From positions 124,001-188,000 of the forward strand of contig CALUPB010000004.1 in assembly GCA_944322585.1 (NCBI GenBank): a stretch of DNA of 64,000 bases. Reading direction: 5' to 3'. Origin of the DNA: an uncultured Bacteroidales bacterium. Its GTDB lineage: Bacteria > Bacteroidota > Bacteroidia > Bacteroidales > UBA932. Both the position numbers and the translations under genes were made by a program. Positions 54,174-62,300 of this stretch are shown here, in pieces (the first letter of the stretch is position 1; each line of letters starts with the position of its first letter). The notes under the pieces were generated by a model. It had not been told where the DNA came from. It worked only from the letters and a program-made list of their open reading frames with translations, and made no database searches.

Positions 54174-54204
54174 CAAAAGTAGTCAAAAATTTTTAATTGG
54201 CAAG
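54174..54204 (-). promoter_or_regulatory. Promoter of the DUF4832-susCD operon
   Basis: Minus strand: CTTG (54204-54201), 19 bases, TACTTTTG (54181-54174). The -33 box has one mismatch. Operator 3 follows. Confidence 0.65.
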
Positions 54205-54265
54205 AAAATTTCAGGAAAATTCTCAATTGTCAGTCAGCATGATTACATCTTACTGCCTTACAACT

Positions 54266-54281
54266 CCGTGTCTGTACACAA
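54266..54281 (+). promoter_or_regulatory. LacI-type operator 4 (weak), upstream of the regulator gene
   Basis: CCGTGTCTGTACACAA keeps the right half-site (TACACA) of operators 1-3; the left half and centre differ. It lies about 190 bases upstream of the LacI-family ATG and may allow autoregulation. Confidence 0.4.
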
Positions 54282-54366
54282 AAGACACAAAAAAGCAGCC
54301 GGAAAATTTGGAGATGTCCACAATAATTAACGATATTTGTGCGTCCGATGGTTTTACGAAAACTTT

Positions 54367-54410
54367 TTAAGACACTGTTTTAATTTTTGAAAAAATTCAA
54401 AACAGTTTCC
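54367..54410. repeat. Short repeat R5 in the regulator leader
   Basis: CTGTTTTAATTTTTG and AATTCAAAACAG form a hairpin made of the two outer ends of R1/R2 with the interior missing. It lies 46 bases upstream of the LacI-family start codon, in its untranslated leader. Confidence 0.55.
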
Positions 54411-54456
54411 AACAAGTTCTGATGCAAGCGGGAAAATCTTTAAAGACAAGAAAAAT

Positions 54457-55524
54457 ATGGCAAAACAGGTCAAGATCAAGGATATAGCCAAGATGGCAGG
54501 AGTGTCGGCCGGGACTGTGGACAGGATACTGCACAACAGGGGCAATGTCTCACAGGCAAGCAGGGAAGCAGTGGAACGGGTACTGTCGGAAGTAGGTTAC
54601 AGATACAATATCCACACGTCGGCCATATCATTACGCAGGGAATACAGGATAATCATCACGATGCCGACAGCCAGCCCTGGAGAATACTGGGGAACCATGC
54701 AGGAAGGCATAAAGCATGCACTGCATGAATATTGCGACATAAGCATAGACTGCAATTACGCCTTCTACAACCAGTTCGACGTGTATTCCTGCAGGTCAGC
54801 CTTCGAAAGCATACCGGACTCTGCACCTGACGCCGTAATCATCGGCCCGACATTCACGGAAGAGACCGTCTCGCTCTGCAGCCGGCTCGATTCGCGGAAG
54901 ATACCTTATATATTCGTGGATGCGGCCATCGAGGGGACATCCCCTATCGCTACATTTACCACCGACCAGTATGCCTGCGGGGAACTTCTCGGACACATAC
55001 TGCACTCCATCACTCCTGCAGGCAGCGGCTTTGCAATCTTCAGGAACCAGAGGATCGGCAACCGCAGTTCGAACAACTCCGTGGAAAGGAAGAAAGGATT
55101 CATGAACTATTGCAGGAAAAACGGGGCCGGACAGCAGATACACGAGACATCATTCTCAGTCATGACTCCTGAAGACAACGAGAAGTCCGTAATCGGATTC
55201 GTAGAGAAACATCCCGACATCCGCGGCATAGCGGTCCTCAACTCAAGAGGCTATATAATAGCCGATATTCTGAACAGACACAGTCTCGACCACATAAAGA
55301 TGGTGTCATTCGACCTGACTTCAAACAACATCAGGGGAATACGCGACGGAAGCATTGAAGCCCTGCTGTGCCAGAGACCCGGACTGCAGGGCTTCCTCGC
55401 CGTCAAGACTGTCATAAGATATCTCCTGTACAACAGGACCGATCTGCCTCTGCACACTCTGATGCCCATAGACATCGTAATGAAGCAGAACCTCGACTTC
55501 TACCGCGAATTCACCGAACTCTAA
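54457..55524 (+). CDS. LacI-family transcriptional regulator
   Basis: A 355-residue regulator. The helix-turn-helix is VKIKDIAKMAGVSAGTVDRILHNRGNVS (residues 5-32), followed by the hinge and a periplasmic-binding-protein-like effector domain (YRIIITMPTASPGEYWGTMQ; DAVIIGPTF; IFVDAAIEGTSPIATFTTD). It stands divergent to the susCD operon and ahead of the uronate genes. Its family binds palindromes with a central CG, as found at 31814, 40186 and 54152. It is therefore the likely repressor of all three operons, with a uronate or intermediate as inducer (inference). Confidence 0.88.
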   Translation: MAKQVKIKDIAKMAGVSAGTVDRILHNRGNVSQASREAVERVLSEVGYRYNIHTSAISLRREYRIIITMPTASPGEYWGTMQEGIKHALHEYCDISIDCNYAFYNQFDVYSCRSAFESIPDSAPDAVIIGPTFTEETVSLCSRLDSRKIPYIFVDAAIEGTSPIATFTTDQYACGELLGHILHSITPAGSGFAIFRNQRIGNRSSNNSVERKKGFMNYCRKNGAGQQIHETSFSVMTPEDNEKSVIGFVEKHPDIRGIAVLNSRGYIIADILNRHSLDHIKMVSFDLTSNNIRGIRDGSIEALLCQRPGLQGFLAVKTVIRYLLYNRTDLPLHTLMPIDIVMKQNLDFYREFTEL

Positions 55525-55541
55525 TCCGTTCCCGATATTGT

Positions 55542-55655
55542 GGCTCCCGAAAGGGAGGGGACCCGCCTGCGAGATGTACGCTGGTGCCTGACGGCATTGG
55601 CTCCCGAAAAGGGAGGGGACCCGCCTGCGGGGAGGACCGTCGGGCACCAGCGTAC
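55542..55655. repeat. Composite repeat: direct repeats, GAAA hairpins and a 19-bp inverted repeat
   Basis: GGCTCCCGAAAGGGAGGGG (within 55542-55571) recurs with one extra A at 55599-55629. Each copy contains a CTCCC-GAAA(A)-GGGAG hairpin followed by ACCCGCCTGCG. Between and after the copies, GTACGCTGGTGCCTGACGG (55576-55594) pairs with CCGTCGGGCACCAGCGTAC (55637-55655), 18 of 19 bases. It fills the space between the convergent LacI-family and uxaC genes. It may act as a bidirectional terminator or be a REP-like element. Confidence 0.6.
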
Positions 55656-55670
55656 TCCGCACATCACCGG

Positions 55671-57119
55671 TCAGAAGTCAAAATAGCGGGCGGCATTGTT
55701 GTAGGAAATATCCTTGACCATCTGATGAATGAACGCCATCTCGCTTTTCGGCAGTCTGCCTTTCTCGACATCCTCTCCGAGAACGGAACAGAGTATTCTG
55801 CGGAAATATTCATGACGCGGATATGAAAGGAAACTCCTGCTGTCTGTCAACATTCCCACAAATCTGCTCAGAAGTCCGAGTGCCGAAAGCGCATTCATCT
55901 GCTTGCGCATGCCGTCTTCCTGATCCAGGAACCACCAGCCGGATCCGAGCTGCATCTTGCCGGGTACAGTCCCGTCATTGAATGTATACGCCATGGTGGC
56001 AAGCACTTCATTGTCCTTAGGGTTGAGATTGTACAGAATAGTCTTGGCGAGTCGGTCCTCCATGGCAAGCCGGTTGAAGAATTTGTGCCCGGCAGCGGCG
56101 CACGGCACATCATGGATCGCATCGTACCCGGTGTCAGGGCCGAGAATATTGAACATCCTGGTATTGTTGTCCCTGATCGCCCCCACGTGGAACTGCTGCA
56201 CCCATCCTGCCTCATGGTCCATGCGTGCGAAGTCGAGCAGGATTGCACTCCTGAACTTCAATACCTCCTCTTTCGTCGGCATCTGTCCCTTGAGCGTATT
56301 CCTGAATATTCTGTCTATCTCCTCATCGTTGAAATCCTCTGCATAGAATGTCTCGAGCCCGTGATCCGACAGACGGCTTCCCATCTCGTGGAAGAAATCA
56401 TGCCGTTTGCGCAGGGCATCCATAAGATCCTGATATCCCGTGATGCTGACCCCTGCCACGGCACCGAGCCTTGCGACATATTCCCTGTACTGCTCCGGCT
56501 TCTCTATCACCATTGCCTTGTCCGGACGCCATGCAGGAAGGACTTTCACACCGAACGGGTGCCCGTTGATATATTTATGGTATTCAAGGCTGTCCGCAGG
56601 GTCATCGGTGGTGCACACGACCTTTACATTGAACCTTTTCATCAGGGCCTGCCCCCTGTACTCCTCCGTCTGGAGCTTTGCCGTACATTCATCGTATATC
56701 GCCCTGGCCGTCTGCGGATTCAGCAAGTCATAAATGCCGAATACCCTTGCAAGTTCTAGATGAGTCCAATGATACAGGGGATTGCGCATGGTATAAGGCA
56801 CAGTTTCGGCCCATTTTTCGAACTTTTCATAACTGCTCCTCTTGCCTGTGATGAACTCTTCCGGCACACCGTTCCCGCGCATGGCACGCCATTTATAATG
56901 GTCTCCGCCGAGCCAGACCTCGGTCAAATCCCTGAACTGATGATTATGAGCAATCTGTTCCGGAATCAGATGGCAGTGGTAATCTATTATAGGCATCTTT
57001 TCCGCGCTCCCGTGATAAAGTTCGCGGGCACAGTCATTCGTAAGCATGAAATCATCATTGATGAATTTCCTGTCCACGACTCCGTCAAGGCTTTCCCTGA
57101 CTTTAGATAATATATCCAT
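55671..57119 (-). CDS. uxaC: Glucuronate isomerase (uronate isomerase)
   Basis: A 482-residue UxaC, which converts glucuronate to fructuronate and galacturonate to tagaturonate. Family blocks: FINDDFMLTNDCARELYH, IIDYHCHLIPEQIA (metal histidines), VVCTTDDPADSLEYH, HVGAIRDNNTRMF and SYPRHEYFRRILC. The start at 57119 (MDILSKVRES) is chosen; 57167 is also possible. A minus-strand TAAATTTG at 57188-57181 may be its -7 box. It is divergent from uxaB. Confidence 0.94.
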   Translation of the reverse strand: MDILSKVRESLDGVVDRKFINDDFMLTNDCARELYHGSAEKMPIIDYHCHLIPEQIAHNHQFRDLTEVWLGGDHYKWRAMRGNGVPEEFITGKRSSYEKFEKWAETVPYTMRNPLYHWTHLELARVFGIYDLLNPQTARAIYDECTAKLQTEEYRGQALMKRFNVKVVCTTDDPADSLEYHKYINGHPFGVKVLPAWRPDKAMVIEKPEQYREYVARLGAVAGVSITGYQDLMDALRKRHDFFHEMGSRLSDHGLETFYAEDFNDEEIDRIFRNTLKGQMPTKEEVLKFRSAILLDFARMDHEAGWVQQFHVGAIRDNNTRMFNILGPDTGYDAIHDVPCAAAGHKFFNRLAMEDRLAKTILYNLNPKDNEVLATMAYTFNDGTVPGKMQLGSGWWFLDQEDGMRKQMNALSALGLLSRFVGMLTDSRSFLSYPRHEYFRRILCSVLGEDVEKGRLPKSEMAFIHQMVKDISYNNAARYFDF

Positions 57120-57295
57120 ATTCAATATCGTATTGGTTTGACAGTCTGTTTTAACGTCGTTTTCCACAAGGACGCAGGCACAAATTTAGAAGCGGCCTTC
57201 CCTGTCCGGTCGTCAAAAATAATCAAAAATCATTGACTATTTGTCAAAGGCCGGTAAATATAGCAATTATTCCGTTACCGGACACGGAATTTCAG

Positions 57296-57303
57296 TATAT
57301 TTG
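57296..57303 (+). promoter_or_regulatory. -7 box of the uxaB-uxaA operon
   Basis: TATATTTG, a perfect -7 match, 89 bases upstream of the uxaB ATG; no clear -33 box. None of the TGTGT-NCGN-ACACA palindromes is present here. Confidence 0.4.
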
Positions 57304-57392
57304 TTTCCGCTATCCTCCATGGACGCCCTCGCCCTGGACTTTCAGGGAGGATTTTCCCGAAAGCATAAGACATATTATAAATTAAAGACAAT

Positions 57393-58832
57393 ATGAAAGC
57401 ATTGAACAGACAGACCGCCGAAGCGAAAAGCTATCCCGACAAAATCATACAGTTCGGGGAGGGCAATTTCCTGAGGGCATTCGTTGACTGGATCGTATGG
57501 CAGACAAACCGTAAGACAGACTTCAATGCAGGAGTGGTTCTGGTGCAGCCAATCGAAAAAGGCATGGTAGACGTCATAAATTCGCAGGACGGACTGTATC
57601 ACCTCAACCTGCAGGGCATCGACAAGGGGAAACCGGTGGATTCCATAGAAATGATAGATGTCATCAACAGGGGAATAAACCCGTACAGGGAATTCGACGG
57701 ATATCTTGCACTCGCGGAAAATCCCGAAATACGATTCGTCATCTCCAATACCACTGAAGCAGGCATAGCGTTCGACCCTGAGTGTAAATTCACCGACAGG
57801 CCTGCCTCTTCGTATCCGGGCAAACTCACCCAGCTGCTGTACCACAGATACGAATATTTCAAGGGAGACCCTTCCAAAGGATTCATCATTTTCCCATGCG
57901 AACTGATATTCCTTAACGGCAAGGAACTCAAGAAGTGCATCCATAAATACATTGACCTCTGGAAACTCGGGGAGGATTTCAGGAACTGGTTCGAGACTGC
58001 CTGCGGGGTCTATTGCACCCTCGTGGACCGCATAGTTCCGGGCTACCCGAAGGATACGATCGGACAGATACAGGAAAGGACAGGATACGATGACAAAATC
58101 GTAGTGAAGGCTGAAATCTTCCATCTGTGGGTCATCGAGGCTCCGGAATCGGTAGCTGAAGAATTCCCTGCGGGAAAGGCCGGACTGAATGTGCTCTTCG
58201 TCCCGAGCGAAGCCCCTTACCATGCCAGGAAAGTCACCCTGCTCAACGGCCCGCATACAGTGCTGTCGCCTGTGGGATACCTTTCCGGCTTGGACACTGT
58301 AAAAGAATGCGTGGAAGACCCTGAAATCGGGAAATTCGTCCGCAAGGTCATGTACGACGAACTGCTTGAGACACTCGACCTTCCGAAAGACGAACTCACG
58401 CAGTTCGCATCCGATGTCCTCGACAGGTTCGTCAACCCGTATGTAAAACACTTCGTCACAAGCATCATGCTCAATTCTTTCCCGAAATACAGGACCCGCG
58501 ACCTTCCGGGACTGAAGACATATTTAGAAAGGAAAGGCACACTTCCGAAAGGGCTTGTACTCGGGCTTGCCGCAATCATCACCTATTACAGGGGAGGCAA
58601 AAGAGGCGACACGGATATAGTGCCTGCCGACGATGCGGCGATACTTGCCCTGCTGAAGGACCTGTGGGCTTCAGGCGACACCAGGAAAGTGGCGGAAGGC
58701 GTGCTCGGGGCTGAATTCATCTGGGACGAAGACCTCAACTCCATCCCGGGACTCACCGACATGGTAATCTCCATGCTGGACCTTATCGGGGGAAAAGGCA
58801 TGCGAGCCGCTGTCAGATCGATACTGCCGTGA
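57393..58832 (+). CDS. uxaB: Tagaturonate reductase (altronate oxidoreductase)
   Basis: A 479-residue long-chain mannitol-dehydrogenase-family enzyme: IIQFGEGNFLRAFVDWIVW (N-terminal cofactor region), FVISNTTEAGIAFD, LTQLLYHRYEYFKGD, CELIFLNGKELKKCIHKY and APYHARKVTLLNGPHTVLS. It reduces tagaturonate to altronate with NADH. The neighbouring altronate dehydratase supports uxaB rather than uxuB. Thirty-eight bases separate it from uxaA. Confidence 0.92.
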   Translation: MKALNRQTAEAKSYPDKIIQFGEGNFLRAFVDWIVWQTNRKTDFNAGVVLVQPIEKGMVDVINSQDGLYHLNLQGIDKGKPVDSIEMIDVINRGINPYREFDGYLALAENPEIRFVISNTTEAGIAFDPECKFTDRPASSYPGKLTQLLYHRYEYFKGDPSKGFIIFPCELIFLNGKELKKCIHKYIDLWKLGEDFRNWFETACGVYCTLVDRIVPGYPKDTIGQIQERTGYDDKIVVKAEIFHLWVIEAPESVAEEFPAGKAGLNVLFVPSEAPYHARKVTLLNGPHTVLSPVGYLSGLDTVKECVEDPEIGKFVRKVMYDELLETLDLPKDELTQFASDVLDRFVNPYVKHFVTSIMLNSFPKYRTRDLPGLKTYLERKGTLPKGLVLGLAAIITYYRGGKRGDTDIVPADDAAILALLKDLWASGDTRKVAEGVLGAEFIWDEDLNSIPGLTDMVISMLDLIGGKGMRAAVRSILP

Positions 58833-58870
58833 ACACTGCCGCAGAATAACAGGAATATAAAGACATCATC

Positions 58871-60364
58871 ATGGCCAAATTCATCCGGATAAACCCCTCT
58901 GACAATGTAGCCGTCGCTGTACACGATGCTGTGGCGGGAGAAGAAAGCATTATAGACGGACAGACCGTCACGGCAACGGAAAATATCCCGGCCGGGCACA
59001 AGATGGCCCTGGAAGATATCGGAGAAGGGGAAAATGTGATCAAATACGGCTTTCCCATAGGGCATCTGACAAAACCGGTGGTGAAAGGCGGTCTCGTGGA
59101 TCACAACATTCTGAAAACCAATCTTGAAGGCATTCTGGAATATACATACAGACCTGCCTTCTCCCCTGTTGCCGAGGCTGCGTCTGAAGCCACATTCCGC
59201 GGTTTCAGACGGGCCGACGGACAGGCCGGTGTCAGAAACGAGCTTTGGATCATACCTACCGTCGGATGCGTCAACGGCATAGCGGAAGCGATCCGGGACA
59301 GGTTCAGACAGGAAATGCATAAATTTCCTGCCGTAGAGGCAGTAAAGGCATTCACCCACAACTACGGATGTTCCCAACTCGGGGATGACCATCGGAATAC
59401 GCGGCAAATCCTTGCGGACATGGTCCGTCACCCGAATGCAGCCGGAGTATTGGTAATCGCACTCGGATGTGAAAACAACCAGCTTTCTTCATTCATGGAG
59501 CTGGTCGGCCAGACAGACGGCAACAGGGTCAAATTCATGGAAGCCCAGAAAATCACAGGCGACGAGGTCGGATACGGACTCGGACTGCTCAGACAGATCG
59601 CCGCAGCCGCATCTGCAGACCACAGGGAGGACATCCCTGTCAGCGAACTCAGGATAGGCCTGAAATGCGGAGGTTCGGACGGCTTCTCGGGAATCACAGC
59701 CAACCCTCTTCTGGGCCGTTTCTCGGACTGGACCGTCGCCAGAGGAGGAACGGCCGTACTGACCGAAGTCCCGGAGATGTTCGGGGCGGAAACCCTGCTG
59801 ATGGCCCGGTGCAATGACCGGGACACATTCGGGAAGACAGTCCGGCTGATCAACGGATTCAAGGAATATTTCATGAAGAACGGACAGCCTGTCTATGAAA
59901 ACCCATCTCCAGGCAACAAGGCGGGAGGGATATCCACCCTGGAAGAAAAGTCCCTCGGATGCACACAGAAATCAGGCAAGTCAGAGATAAAGGATGTGCT
60001 GGATTACGGGGAACGGCTGCATAAAAACGGGCTCAATCTTCTGTGTGCCCCCGGCAATGACCTCGTCGCATCCACGGCATTGGCCGCCTCCGGTTGCCAG
60101 ATAGTCCTGTTCACCACAGGCAGAGGTACTCCTTTCGGCACTTTTGTACCTACTGTAAAGATCTCATCCAACACCGGTCTCGCCGAGAGAAAACCGGAAT
60201 GGATCGACTTCAATGCCGGCGTTATCGTGGACGGACAGTCTACGGCCCAGACAGACGATGAATTCATAGACCTCGTGCTTTCCGTCGCTTCCGGCAAGCC
60301 CACATGCAACGAGAGGGCCGGATACAGCGAAATAGCGATTTTCAAGACAGGAGTTACCCTGTAG
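58871..60364 (+). CDS. uxaA: Altronate dehydratase
   Basis: A 497-residue UxaA with an N-terminal SAF domain (~1-85, IRINPSDNVAVAVHDAVAGEE) and a large C-terminal catalytic part (GFRRADGQAGVRNELWIIPTVGCVN; THNYGCSQLGDDH; ALGCENNQ; GLKCGGSDGFSGITANPLLG; GRGTPFGTFVPTVKISSNT). It dehydrates D-altronate to 2-keto-3-deoxygluconate using iron. It is the second gene of the uxaBA operon. Confidence 0.94.
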   Translation: MAKFIRINPSDNVAVAVHDAVAGEESIIDGQTVTATENIPAGHKMALEDIGEGENVIKYGFPIGHLTKPVVKGGLVDHNILKTNLEGILEYTYRPAFSPVAEAASEATFRGFRRADGQAGVRNELWIIPTVGCVNGIAEAIRDRFRQEMHKFPAVEAVKAFTHNYGCSQLGDDHRNTRQILADMVRHPNAAGVLVIALGCENNQLSSFMELVGQTDGNRVKFMEAQKITGDEVGYGLGLLRQIAAAASADHREDIPVSELRIGLKCGGSDGFSGITANPLLGRFSDWTVARGGTAVLTEVPEMFGAETLLMARCNDRDTFGKTVRLINGFKEYFMKNGQPVYENPSPGNKAGGISTLEEKSLGCTQKSGKSEIKDVLDYGERLHKNGLNLLCAPGNDLVASTALAASGCQIVLFTTGRGTPFGTFVPTVKISSNTGLAERKPEWIDFNAGVIVDGQSTAQTDDEFIDLVLSVASGKPTCNERAGYSEIAIFKTGVTL

Positions 60365-60456
60365 GTCTCAGTCCGCTGGCCGACACATCCGTCGGAGGAT
60401 GCTTCATACAACTTCGCCGGGCATTGAAATACAATCCCGTGACTGTTCACGGAAAT

Positions 60457-60487
60457 TTTGCATTATCTGATTTTTTTCCTACTTTTG
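60457..60487 (+). promoter_or_regulatory. Promoter of the kduI-kduD-DUF4861 operon
   Basis: TTTG (60457-60460), 19 bases, TACTTTTG (60480-60487). Both boxes and spacing are consensus. The leader to the kduI ATG is about 100 bases, with no operator palindrome of the LacI type. Confidence 0.7.
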
Positions 60488-60595
60488 CGAATGCCCTGTT
60501 CCGGGCAGGGACTTCCCTTTGCAGCCGATGTTACGGCATGCGGAGACGGGATTTTCCGGAAAGGGAACGAAGCGACACTTATAAGAAAATCAGAT

Positions 60596-61438
60596 ATGAA
60601 AATCAACAGTGAAGTAAGATATGCTTCACATCCGGACGATGTAAAGCATTATGACACAACACAATTAAGGGAGCATTACCTTATCCCGAAAGTCTTTTCG
60701 GCCGACGAGATAAACCTCGTCTACACCATGCACGACAGGATGATAGCCGGAGGCGCGATGCCGGTGAACGAAGTCCTTGAACTCAAGCCTATTGACATCC
60801 TCCGCAGCGAATATTTCCTTTCCCGCAGGGAAATGGGTATCTTCAATGTGGGAGGCAAGGGCTTTGTGAAGGCCGGAGACGAGACATACCCGATGGATTT
60901 CAAGGAGGCCCTCTATCTCGGCCGCGGAGACAGGAAGATCACATTCGAAAGTCTCGATGCAGCCAATCCTGCCAAATTCTATTTCTGCTCGGCCACCGCA
61001 CACGCCACATATCCTGACCATCTCACTACACGCGAGAACGCCGTCAGGATGGAACTCGGTTCCCTCGAAGAAAGCAACCACCGCGTAATCAACAGGATGC
61101 TTGTAAAGGAGGTAGTCCCGGGATGCCAGCTTCAGATGGGTATGACCGAACTCAAGCCGGGCAGCACATGGAACACCATGCCGGCACATACCCATAACCG
61201 CAGGATGGAAATCTACTTCTATTTCGAGATACCGGACGACCAGGCCATCTGCCACTTCATGGGACAGCCCGACGAAACCCGCCATATATGGATGAAAAAC
61301 GAGCAGGCGGTAATATCTCCTGAATGGAGCATACATTCTGCCTGTGCCACAAAGAACTACACATTCATATGGGCAATGGCCGGTGAAAACCTCGACTACA
61401 ACGACATGGACGGATGCGCCACTGCGGACCTCAAATGA
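60596..61438 (+). CDS. kduI: 5-keto-4-deoxyuronate isomerase
   Basis: A 280-residue cupin that isomerises 5-keto-4-deoxyuronate (DKI) from pectin or glycosaminoglycan lyase products. Blocks: VRYASHPDDVKHYDTTQLREHYLI, SRREMGIFNVGGKG, SATAHATYP, and the zinc-binding MPAHTHNRRMEIYFYFEI. The start at 60596 (MKINSEVRYA) matches the family; upstream in-frame codons are leader sequence. Confidence 0.95.
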   Translation: MKINSEVRYASHPDDVKHYDTTQLREHYLIPKVFSADEINLVYTMHDRMIAGGAMPVNEVLELKPIDILRSEYFLSRREMGIFNVGGKGFVKAGDETYPMDFKEALYLGRGDRKITFESLDAANPAKFYFCSATAHATYPDHLTTRENAVRMELGSLEESNHRVINRMLVKEVVPGCQLQMGMTELKPGSTWNTMPAHTHNRRMEIYFYFEIPDDQAICHFMGQPDETRHIWMKNEQAVISPEWSIHSACATKNYTFIWAMAGENLDYNDMDGCATADLK

Positions 61439-61486
61439 CGCCGCAGTGCTGGAACGTATATACAACCTTTTAAATAAAGTATCATT

Positions 61487-62281
61487 ATGGTAAACTTTTC
61501 ACTTGAAGGTAAAGTCGCCCTCGTAACAGGGGCATCTTACGGCATCGGTTTCGCCATTGCAACGGCATTTGCCAATGCAGGAGCGAAAATCGCATTCAAT
61601 GACATCAAGCAGGAGCTTGTAGACAAAGGACTCGCCTCCTACAGGGAACTCGGCATAGATGCCAAAGGCTATGTATGCGACGTGACCAAGGAAGATCAGG
61701 TACAGGAGCTTGTAGCCAAGATAGAGAAAGATCTCGGACCTGTCAACATTCTTGTGAACAATGCAGGCATCATCAAACGTATTCCGATGATAGAGATGAA
61801 GGCCGAGGAATTCCGTCAGGTAATCGACATCGACCTCAACGGACCGTTCATCGTGTCCAAGGCCGTCATCCCGTCAATGATAAAGAACGGCGGAGGAAAG
61901 ATAATCAACATCTGCTCCATGATGTCGGAGCTCGGACGTGAGACCGTATCTGCATATGCAGCCGCCAAGGGAGGACTCAAGATGCTCACCCGCAATATCG
62001 CTTCCGAATACGGAGAATACAACATCCAGTGCAACGGTATAGGACCGGGATATATAGCCACTCCTCAGACAGCTCCTCTGCGCGAGCGTCAGGCAGACGG
62101 GTCCCGCCATCCTTTCGACGCTTTCATCGTAGCCAAGACTCCTGCCGCACGCTGGGGTACCGCGGAAGACCTCCAGGGACCGGCCGTTTTCCTTGCCTCA
62201 TCGGCATCTGACTTCGTCAACGGCCATATTCTCTATGTAGACGGAGGTATCCTTGCATACATCGGCAAGCAGCCTCAGTAA
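61487..62281 (+). CDS. kduD: 2-keto-3-deoxygluconate 5-dehydrogenase (KduD)
   Basis: A 264-residue short-chain dehydrogenase: TGASYGIGFAIA cofactor motif (near 15-22), NNAGI, Ser in NICSMMSE, YAAAK catalytic pair, and ILYVDGGILAYIG at the C-terminus. It reduces 2,5-diketo-3-deoxygluconate, the product of KduI, to 2-keto-3-deoxygluconate. It follows kduI by 48 bases. Confidence 0.92.
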   Translation: MVNFSLEGKVALVTGASYGIGFAIATAFANAGAKIAFNDIKQELVDKGLASYRELGIDAKGYVCDVTKEDQVQELVAKIEKDLGPVNILVNNAGIIKRIPMIEMKAEEFRQVIDIDLNGPFIVSKAVIPSMIKNGGGKIINICSMMSELGRETVSAYAAAKGGLKMLTRNIASEYGEYNIQCNGIGPGYIATPQTAPLRERQADGSRHPFDAFIVAKTPAARWGTAEDLQGPAVFLASSASDFVNGHILYVDGGILAYIGKQPQ

Positions 62282-62300
62282 ACCATATGGAATACCGGAT

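Noticed and set aside
57375..58451. Minus-strand open frame opposite uxaB (358 codons)
   Set aside because: uxaB is certain on the plus strand; the opposite frame shows no domain.
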